DNA from: Asterias rubens
Lineage: Eukaryota; Echinodermata; Asteroidea; Forcipulatida; Asteriidae
Direction of reading: 5' to 3'
NCBI RefSeq assembly: GCF_902459465.1
Contig: NC_047082.1
Coordinates: 7,357,407-7,421,406, forward strand
Length of the DNA: 64,000 nucleotides
In this document: piece by piece, positions 55,912 through 64,000 of the stretch
Position numbering within the stretch: position 1 is the stretch's first letter
How the letters are laid out: each line of letters begins with the position of its first letter
Program-made: the position numbers and the translations under genes
Notes under the pieces: model-generated
The model's input: only the letters and a program-made list of their open reading frames with translations
Databases searched by the model: none
Told to the model about the DNA's origin: nothing

Positions 55912-57000
55912 AGAATTCTGCTGTATACAGCTGAGCCATGAGGGCTCACTAACGGCACCTTGCACTGGCAAAGGCAAAACTATCAAAAATGCCGTCAAAC
56001 AGCAGTTTCCTTAATTAGTTGATGTACCACTTAACTGTGTTTCTCGCCGGCTACAGAGTTAAGTATACATTAGGAGCTTTTTTCATTTAGAGGAATTAGC
56101 TCTGAATAACTTAAATCTTATTTTTGTGTTCCATCCACAAAATATCTCTATGGCATGGAAAGACTTTCACCGTCGCATAAAACGAAGAGTAAAAGACTTT
56201 TAATACTCGGGCTACCTAAACAAAACAAAAAAAAACTCAATGTTTCATGTCTTGTTCTGTATGACCATTTCAATTCCAAACTGTTAAATAAAAAATGTAT
56301 TTCTACTTTTGAATAGTAAAGACTTAATAGGCCAAGTAACCTGTGAACGCACACTAAACACTTATCACGTACCGTTAACGATGAGTCTTGGCATGCACTT
56401 TGCTTCAGGTACAAGAAAATCACACAGCAATGAAAAATCACAAAGAAACCTACCTGTGAAAAACCATGGTAAGTCCTCTGCTAAAAACCCGCCAAATCCT
56501 TTGCAATGAAGTAAAGCCTCGTCTCCTAATAATCACACTAGCAACGCATCATCTTACAATTGGGATCTTAAAGTGTTCGGCATATATTATAGAAATATAT
56601 TCCATCAGCAGAGTATTTTCCTCATCTTCCCACTTCCCGCTTCTTGTCTCACTCCGATGTGCTCAAAGCTCACTGCATCAACAACGTGACTAATACACTG
56701 TCCATGTTTTTATCGTCTGACTTCATCAGCCATCTGCCTTTCTTGGACGGTACCCAGAAGGACCCTGACAACCAAATCGTTGTTCATGTCAGGGACAACA
56801 TAAAACAATTTATACAACGAGAAGATGTTAACGGCGTATGTATTTTTTATACTTGAAAACCCCAATACACAAGACTTCAGATAATTTATTTAAGCAGAAT
56901 GTTTAATACCGGTAATACCTCTGAGTACCGTCTATGCTTCTTTGTTATCGGTATCGGCAAAATGATGCACAGTGACTGCGTTCATATACTGCGTCAAGGC

Positions 57001-57150
57001 TAGACTTGGTTCCAAGTCTGAGATCGCGGTTATTCCTCCACAGTCACGTAGCGCCACACATAGGTATCACGCACCCCAACTTTGATCGTTATGGGCTAAT
57101 GGCGGAGGTTACTCAACAAGAGGGCGCTATTTCATGCAATAATGTTCTCG
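57001..57150. mobile_element. MITE family D, partial copy
   Basis: Left end TAGACTTGGTTCCAAGTCTG with AGATCGCGGTTATTCCTCC, then the internal word AGAGGGCGCTATTTCATGCA. The right terminus is not found. Confidence 0.55.
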
Positions 57151-58470
57151 ACCAATAAAACTTAACAGTTTGTTACCGAGGTATAACAAGATCAATGAAT
57201 TTATAGTGGTCGATTTTTTTTTTTTTTTTTACTTTCATGTGTGTGTTAACCCAAAACTACCAAAGGGTTTTATCCAGCTTTTGCTAAACCAAATTCCGGG
57301 ATGTGACATGATTACGGGAAAACATACAGAGAATACACACTGAAGTTTGTTGGGTCATGATCTGTCAATCCGAAGCATTGCTGTTTCTTAGAATTTAAAG
57401 AGGTTGGCTGCTTTACATGGTATTATGAACTCTCATCCAGTAACCACACACAAACGCGCCCTCTGTCCCAAATCAATGGTGCATGCGTGCAATAATTGAG
57501 TGAGTGTTCATAATCCCATGTATAGCCACAGGCCTGCTTTGATCTGGGCAACTGAGCCATAATTGACCCAAGCTGTTATTTATAAGTTTGATCACACAAA
57601 TTAATCTTAAAATTCACTTGTGCGTTTTTACACATTTCCCTAGTGTATGAGAGGATAAACGTTGATATCACTGGATGGGAAATGACTATTTTCAGCATTA
57701 ACTGATTTGCGAAGTATTTCTTCGTTCTCTGAACTTTCCCAAGAAAAGTCTTCCTGCACCCGCATCTACGTCCGCATCATCATGGTGACCTTGGTCTGCT
57801 TAACTCGCTTTTTCTGACCAGCTGAAGAAAGATTTGTGCAGAAATGATACTGCCGAGCAGTAAAGAAATGAAACCTCACCGAATTGTTTCTTGAGGATAT
57901 TATTTTTAATGTTACTAAAATATTGAAGAGCCACAGAGCCTGGACTTCCTGCAGGCACGATTTGTACACAGCTCAATGGAAGAAAGCGTAAAATCTTATA
58001 TTTTATGGAGATTGCACTGTCTAATTCTTATCAACTTTTGATATTACCTCCATGATAAGATGAAAGGGGGCACATCTCAAAACTAAAATACTCATCTCAA
58101 ATACCCCATTATTGTGCCTGCCAGAATACTCAAAGAATGTACAAGGTCACACTTATTGTAAACAAAGTTCACACGGTCATAATGACCTCTTTATTCCCCG
58201 GGGTCCAAAGGTTACTGAGACGACCAACGTGTTGTGGTTGTACATACTGAGCGGTGGGGTTGTACAGAATAGCGTGATACTGAAACAGCGCCGCATACTC
58301 GATGTGTGTACCGATGTGCTTTTAGATTCCTTAGCTAATTTTGTTCTGTTGAGAATTACGCTACAAAATAACTGTCGCACTATTAATTAGGTGACAGGTG
58401 TTTCATGAGGTAAGACCATTTAGAAACGCTTAAAGTTTTTACTACTCATTCATTCACATTATGTAAACAA

Positions 58471-58559
58471 TAGTTATGCTAGTTGCGATAATCGTAACCC
58501 TCCATCCTCCCGACGGTCGGGAGGATGGAGGGTTACGATTATCGCAACTATAGTTATGC
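58471..58559. mobile_element. 71-bp perfect palindrome with 9-bp flanking repeat
   Basis: Arms 58480-58514 and 58516-58550 (35 bp each, no mismatch) around a single central G. The arm starts TAGTTGCGATAATCGTAACC and ends CTCCATCCTCCCGAC. The 9-bp word TAGTTATGC directly precedes (58471-58479) and directly follows (58551-58559) the palindrome, as expected of a target-site duplication. Confidence 0.85.
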
Positions 58560-59052
58560 CTTCTTTTCAGTTCAAATTCGAAAATTAATTCAATTCAATT
58601 ATCACATGTAACAAACCATCATATAAGTTGTTCTTGCTCCTAGCTCTATGCTCAATTCAATGGTACAATAAAAAGGGAAGGAACAAGCATGGAGGAATAA
58701 GTTGTGGAAAAACGCGGGTAAGGGAAAGGTCGCGAATGAGCCTATATAGTATGTGAGGGTCTACGTGCACATTTGTTTGCCCGTCCCCACAACAAAGTGC
58801 ATGTTCTTTCACAGTACAGTGGGTTTAACAATTTCATTGAATGAAGGCTAAACAAAAATCACAAATTACTACGTGGGAATGCCTCAAAATATCGTTCCCT
58901 TTTGTTAACCGAATTACATGTATATGTAGTATCTAGTGTGTGTAAAGCAAACCTCCTCATTAGTCTACCGAAGGAGAGCTCACTACCAAGATTTAATTTC
59001 GGAGGTACAGAAAAATCACCGCGACTGGAGGAAGACTCTGGTGGGGGAAATC

Positions 59053-62000
59053 ATGTGGACTGTACCGTTCATCTTTCTTGTGGCTGCGGTGACGTCTTAT
59101 GTGCTCGTACCAACAGAAACATCACTCGTTCTAAGTGAATTCCCAGGTGCGTATAATAATTTTGTATTTCTTCAAATCGATTCCAATTGTCCAACAGTAG
59201 ATCAATGTTGTTTTGGTGTAAAAAACCATGGGAATTGAGGGAAATTAATTTAATGCCAATTGCCACAGGCAATTCATCAAACATTTGGAGTAAAACTGTT
59301 TGAAGACTGCTGCATGATTTTATTTTCACTGCCAATGGAAGGGTTATACTTGACTTGATTTATTATTAAATTTAATTCAGACCAACAACCTGTAGGAATT
59401 GTTTTACTTTCATAATTTGATACAATTTAATTTTTGTATAAAGAAAAAGAAAAAACATTTAAACAATGCTGATCAAAAATATTTATTTATTTTTGTTTTC
59501 CCTAACAGTAAATAAAACCAGTGTCTCAGCTTTGTTCACAATTCTATCAGTGGTCACATTCATCAGGGATTTCATGGAACACAGACAAAAACCACCAAGA
59601 GAAATTGAAAAGACATCGCCTCCCTCTACAGCCCAACCTCAAACCTCAACCCCATTGCCTCCAAAGAGGTGTATGCGAGGCGTCATAATACAGAGCTATG
59701 GTGAAGACAGCATCAGTGTGAGTAACGAGGTAGCTCGTCCTGAGGTTACTTACGTTGATGAGGTGTTAGTACGAGTTCATGCAGCTTCCGTTAACCCTCT
59801 CGACATAAAGATCAGCACAGGGATTGGACAGGAACTTTGCAATAGCATGAGGTCTATGAAAGGAGTAAGTTTTGACATCAAGTTAGGGTCTCAAAATAAT
59901 GGGTTTTGGAGTTGTACTTCATTGTTTCAACTGTGAAGGGAGGCAGCACACAGCCTGAACCCCCCCCCCCCCCCCTTCCAAGTTGAGTTCCCTCCAAGAA
60001 ACATGAGCAAGTTGCATAAACCATATACAAAATTGGTTCATCAAATGAAAATTGTTGTACCGTTTCTTCTTGAAATGATCTTAGGAAAAAAATAATGGAT
60101 AACTTTCCGTATGGCGCCACCAACTTTTCACTCATTTTTACAAAAAGGGATATCTCATTGAGGTAAATTAGATACTATATTATTTCATATCGAATGAAAA
60201 AGTGGTGGCGCCATGCGGAAACTTTTCCAAAATAATTATGGTTTGGGTTGAACTAAGAAAAATTAACCAGAGTGGGATTTGAACCCCAAATGTCGTGATT
60301 AATGTGCCATAGAGCTGAGCTATCCTGCCCTATAAACATTGTCAGTCTCCCTAGTTTTGGCAATATCTTTGTTTGGGGATGCCAGTCAGAGAAGCAAGTC
60401 AAAGAAGCCGTCTGTTGTTTTCAAAGCCATCAAGGCATCATATGTTTTTCATTGCTTGTGACATCTTGAAAATATTTGTATTTATTTATTGAATTTGTAA
60501 AGATTTAACATTTGTTTCCAATCTAGATGCCTGCAGGAGGTGGCAGGGAGTTTCCCATTATTCTTGGAAGAGATTTTTCAGGAGTAGTGGAGCGTGTTGG
60601 GTCAAAGGTCACAAAGTTCAAAGTGGGAGATGAAGTAAGAAAATATAATAATTAAATTTATTTTACAAGACCAGAGTCAAAAATTAGTTGAACAAAAAGC
60701 ACTAAGAGAATGCTAGGCTAAAAAAAACAACAGAAAACCGTACAAATTCTCTGTACAAGATATATTGACTGATAACTCATTTTAGGCTAAGCAAAAGTTA
60801 TCTGGGCTTAGCAAATGTGGACCTCCATTGTTCACTCTACACTACTTTTAGTTCTCATGCATGTAAATAAGGGACCATTGCTTACGAGCTTCTTAAATGG
60901 ATCGATCCCTTCACAATGTCACCATTGTCACTTTTGCTCTGCATACAGTTTTTTGTATTTTCCTTCCTTAATAACAACTTCTTTTTATTTATGTCATTTT
61001 TGATTCTTTGTGAATGAATTCTTGAAATGTGACCTAATCAGGATTGTTTGAACCCAGGTGTGGGCCACTCTACCATTCTACCATCGTGAAGGCAGTATGG
61101 GTGACTACATTGTCGTAACGGAGGAATTTCTCTCTAAGAAGCCAAGAAACATCAGCCATGAGGAAGCTGCAGCATTGCCTAATGTGGGAACTTGTGTCTG
61201 GTGCTCATTGGTTCTCACTGCTGTCATTGGATCAAAGAGAACTAAACAACAAAGGTTGGTTGGAAACATTTTCACAAATAGTCAAATATTTAAAAAATTT
61301 ACAGGGGCCCTTTAACCTAAGAAAGTACAAATATTTAAAAAAACATAAACTCTATTAAAACCTTATTGTCATGGGGTGTCATTAATTGACTCACAAGTTA
61401 ATGGGGGCTCGGTGTTAAATGTAAAATAAAGCGCTAACACAGTGTTGCTTATGGTGCCTGATTCATTTTGTTGCTCAGCAAAGAATCGTTTGCTAAGCAG
61501 TATTTTCTGTATTAACAGCTTTATTAAATTGGGTTCTTGTCTGCAGGGTTTTAATTACTGGCGGCACAGGAGGGGTCGGAACATTTGCAACTCAGCTCAT
61601 CAAGGCATGGGGAGGTCATGTGACAGCCACTTGTCAAGACGCACATGGAGTGAAACTTCTTAGTGATCTTGGAGCAGATTATGTCATCAACATCTCAGAG
61701 GTTGATTTAGAGACTTCTCTTATCGACAAACCAAAGTGAGTTAAGGATTTATCTCTGTTAAGCTTTGGGGAAATCTTGTGTCATGGATAAGAGCACCGGA
61801 CTCAAGCTCTGGTGTTTCTGATCAGCAGAGTGTGGGTTCGAGTCCCGGTCATGACAGGTCTGTCTGTCCTTTAGCAAGACACTTTCCCATAATTGCTTTG
61901 TCCTTCGGATGGGACACTAAAGCCTGGTTCATACTTCCTGCGAATATGAAGCAAATTTTTACATCACAGGGCAGTTTTCGATGTGAATGTTTCACAGAAG

Positions 62001-64000
62001 TTGAACACATCTCCACTCTTTTGAATTATTCAATGCGACTTTGTGACATCAAAATTCGTATCGCTTTCAATTATATTCTGCGACACTGTACTTAAAGTCA
62101 AATACATGTACATCCAATATGTGTATGTTTAATCTAAAGGAATATTTTATGATTTTTATCCTAAGGTTTGACGTAATAATTGACACCGTAGGTCCTTCAG
62201 TTCGGCAGGCATGTTTTAAACTGTGTGATAAAAAGAGTTTCTTTGTCAGCATGGTGTCCCCTTCCCTTGAAAACGCTGATAAGTATGGAGTGATGGTCGG
62301 AGCTTTTTTGACCAACTTCTCGAAAATGAAACAGGTGAGGCAAAAAGTTCACGTAATATAAAGTTACTTTTGAAATGAAATCATCGAGTGAGGTTTACTG
62401 TAACACCATATGAAATTCTCTCTTTTGATTTGTGCTGGCTCCTAAAAAACCTGTAGTTGACAACACTACTCAAAAGAGATTTACACCAGGTGTTATTTCA
62501 AACCTCGCCTAATTATACTTGACTCCCACCATGCAAAGTTTCAAATCCTACTGAAATCAATTATTAGTTTCTGTCATTCAAATATTGAACTTGCATCTTT
62601 AATAGTTAAGCAAATTCTTATATTGCCAGGGGCATGTATGCTTGGAAGACGGACTTCAAGTTTGAGGGACATATAGGCCAAGACGGGGGGCAACCAACAC
62701 AATGTCCACCATGATATGGAGGCCTTCTCTTTGTCTTAGTCTAGACATAGTAGATCTATTAAAAATTGAAACAAAAAAGTTGAGGCATATCACTCGGGTG
62801 GGATTCGAACCCATGACCTTTGCAATGGGAGACTTTCTGGGACGATAGAGGGCAGCAGACTTACCGGGTAAATCCATTGTTCTCAGAATTATGCGCATGT
62901 TCAGAACTACGTAAACAATGGAAATTTACCCGGTATGTCTGCTGCCACCTAGCGTTGGAAAGTCTCCTATTCTACAGCAATGTCATACCAACTTAACCAC
63001 CGAGATTGCGCAGTTGCTTAGCTAGAGGCAGTTCAAATCCTATGTACATGTTGGCGGTCACTCTACTTTGTTCGGGGTGCCAGTCCGAGTCAGAAGCCAA
63101 AGTCTAGAAATATAATAATAATATTTTTTCTGTTTGTCAGTCTTGGGCCAACAGATGTGACTTTCGATGGGGTTTTACTCTACCTGAAGGGAAGATCCTT
63201 GACAGAATAACAAAATATGTCGAGGCAAAGAAGGTAAGCACAAAGATAGACCTGTATGCTTTTGTTTTCAAAAGGGCAAGGGCACCAAGGCATGTTCTCC
63301 TTGGTAAAGGGCACCCTATGAGGAAATTGTAAGTTTCTACTGGAGCATTGCAAGGGCACCAGGGCAATGACCAGGGGGCATGGAGGTAATCGCCATCGTT
63401 GCCTCCATAAAGTAGCAGGTCTGTTTAATCAATAACTTACTGGCATATTCCCCCAAAGATTTAAGAAATTCTCACGAATGGTTATGTAATGACGAGGGAG
63501 AACTTTGTTTTTACCTTCAATTGCACCAACCTTCTCTGCATACTATACTAAAAATGAAAGTACGTGATTGGTCAGTGGAAGAGTAAATTAACTCCCATTC
63601 ATTATTTTTTTGTAATGAGCCTGTGAAAATTTCATCACATTCTAAAAGGAAAGGGTAAAAATCAGTCATGTTTGAAATAACAATAAGTATTGTATGCGTG
63701 TAACACTAAGTATTGTATGGGGGGCCTCTTCATGCAATTTTTCTTGAATTAACATTTCAGAATAATTTATTTCTCTAGATTTCTCTAAAACTAATCAACA
63801 ACAAAACACTCAAAATAACTAAAGATTCCTTACTGAATTTCTGCTTTTTCTTCATAACACTTCAATCATGTTTTTAACAACATCTCTTTTTGTGTTTTTC
63901 AGATAAAACCGGTTATAGACCAAGTGTACAAAGTGGAGGAAGCCAAAAAAGCATTTCGACATGTAGAGACTGGCCCAACGAAGGGGAAAACGGTCGTCAC
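59053..64000 (+). CDS. RTN4IP1 homologue, 3' end beyond the window
   Basis: Medium-chain dehydrogenase/reductase of the quinone-oxidoreductase type; the vertebrate protein is a mitochondrial NAD(P)H-binding enzyme linked to quinone biology. Exons: 59053-59146, 59509-59864, 60527-60634, 61058-61254, 61547-61735, 62166-62334, 63141-63233, 63903-64000+. All are GT-AG and frame-compatible, about 434 codons so far. Matches include VHAASVNPLDIK, FPIILGRDFSGVV, GDEVWATLP, SHEEAAALPNVGT, the Rossmann loop VLITGGTGGVGTFATQLIKA (residues about 253-272), LGADYVINIS, FDVIIDTVG and IKPVIDQVYKVEEAKKAF. Odd feature: exon 1 and the start of exon 2 encode two hydrophobic segments (residues about 3-18 and 38-53) and a Pro-rich linker instead of a plain presequence. 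The frame also stays open upstream of the ATG to 58930, so another 5' exon may exist. Identity sure, start unsure. Confidence 0.92.
60098..60228. mobile_element. Fold-back MITE in RTN4IP1 intron 2
   Basis: Arms GGATAACTTTCCGTATGGCG (with CCACCAACTTTTCACTCATT) and AATGAAAAAGTGGTGGCGCC (with ATGCGGAAACTTTTCC). The arms are about 38 bp with few mismatches around an AT-rich centre. Confidence 0.6.
60255..60345 (-). mobile_element. tRNA-derived SINE (type 3), copy b
   Basis: On the minus strand: AGGGCAGGATAGCTCAGCTC, then a B box GGGGTTCAAATCCCACTCTG. Head only. Same family as 12942-13130. Confidence 0.5.
61440..61540. mobile_element. MITE family C fragment in RTN4IP1 intron 4
   Basis: Contains TTTTGTTGCTCAGCAAAGAA, TTTGCTAAGCAGTATTTTCT and AACAGCTTTATTAAATTGGG, the family end in degraded form. 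It abuts the polypyrimidine tract of exon 5. Confidence 0.45.
61778..61925 (+). mobile_element. tRNA-Leu-like SINE (type 2), head-only copy
   Basis: TGTCATGGATAAGAGCACCG, ACTCAAGCTCTGGTGTTTCT (long variable arm) and GTGGGTTCGAGTCCCGGTCA with a TGTCATG/CATGACA acceptor-like pairing. Part of the D arm is missing, so it is not a functional tRNA gene. It sits in RTN4IP1 intron 5. Confidence 0.6.
62775..63045 (-). mobile_element. tRNA-derived SINE (type 1), copy f, interrupted
   Basis: Plus-strand order GTGGGATTCGAACCCATGAC, CTTTGCAAT, [insert], TTCTACAGCAATGTCATACC, AACTTAACCACCGAGATTGC, GCTAGAGGCAGTTCAAATCC. The insert at 62828-62967 splits it between B-box and A-box halves. Confidence 0.65.
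62828..62967. mobile_element. Fold-back element nested in a SINE
   Basis: Arms GGAGACTTTC and GAAAGTCTCC at the outside, then GGGCAGCAGACTTACCGGGT against TACCCGGTATGTCTGCTGCC and AATCCATTGTT against AACAATGGAAATT. About 140 bp with a loop of about 35 bp. The flanking SINE halves are collinear, so the order of insertion is clear. Confidence 0.7.
63249..63423 (+). mobile_element. MITE family B, full copy in RTN4IP1 intron 7
   Basis: Ends GACCTGTATGCTTTTG and AAGTAGCAGGTCTG. The interior has GGGCAAGGGCACCAAGGCAT, AAGGGCACCCTATGAGGAAA, TTTCTACTGGAGCATTGCAA and GGAGGTAATCGCCATCGTTG. It begins only 16 bp after the donor of exon 7. Confidence 0.7.

Larger units (their letters stand above)
48607..59052. 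other. Long spacer between PPxY gene 3 and RTN4IP1
   Basis: No gene that I can support. It contains MITEs of families A, B, C and D, a tRNA-Leu-like SINE, two perfect palindromes (50244-50284 and 58480-58550), several poly-G or poly-T runs and scattered open frames without splice or family support. One plus-strand open stretch at 56670-56832 ends at a possible donor and is listed as a finding. Confidence 0.4.

Noticed and set aside
61785..61860. tRNA-Leu gene
   Set aside because: Acceptor and T arms are recognisable, but the D arm is truncated and the same sequence recurs with a common body elsewhere, so it is a SINE head.

Overview
The window is nuclear DNA of an animal: genes are split into short exons with GT-AG introns, intergenic DNA is AT-rich, and introns and spacers are packed with tRNA-derived SINEs and small inverted-repeat (MITE-like) elements. 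The gene content (GALE, a PHACTR family member, RTN4IP1) fits an invertebrate deuterostome. The repeat families remind me of echinoderm, probably sea star, genomes, but that is an impression and not something the sequence proves.

Layout, left to right. (1) 1-511 is a 41-bp minisatellite. (2) About 4.7-21.5 kb, minus strand: the 5' part of a phosphatase-and-actin-regulator (PHACTR) gene. It has two candidate first exons, the diagnostic basic FKPWKW exon and two further phase-1 exons; the RPEL repeats and C-terminus are not visible and probably lie left of the window. (3) 25.3-31.4 kb, minus strand: a complete UDP-galactose 4-epimerase gene (GALE, 8 coding exons, 352 codons before the stop), with a noncoding first exon probably ending at 34731. 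Its second coding exon sits inside a five-fold 90-bp tandem array that is in frame. (4) 35.9-48.6 kb, minus strand: three small genes in a row for single-pass membrane proteins. Each has a signal-peptide exon where found, and a phase-1 terminal exon carrying the membrane helix, juxtamembrane cysteines and a proline-rich PPxY tail. I do not recognise them as a named family. (5) 48.6-59 kb: no convincing gene, many repeats and palindromes. (6) 59.05-64 kb, plus strand: an RTN4IP1 (reticulon-4-interacting protein 1) homologue, eight exons visible, running off the right edge.

The genes do not form one pathway. GALE acts in cytosolic galactose and nucleotide-sugar metabolism, PHACTR in actin and PP1 regulation, and RTN4IP1 in mitochondrial redox and quinone biology. 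The PPxY proteins look like membrane adaptors for WW-domain partners such as NEDD4-type ubiquitin ligases (inference).

The most interesting items are: the GALE exon array, which carries four usable-looking in-frame splice donors and one broken one; the apparently undescribed PPxY membrane-protein cluster; a 71-bp perfect palindrome flanked by a 9-bp direct repeat; two fold-back elements nested inside SINEs; and a TTAA-flanked MITE family. Exon boundaries were read by eye from splice consensus and phase, without alignment tools or transcripts.
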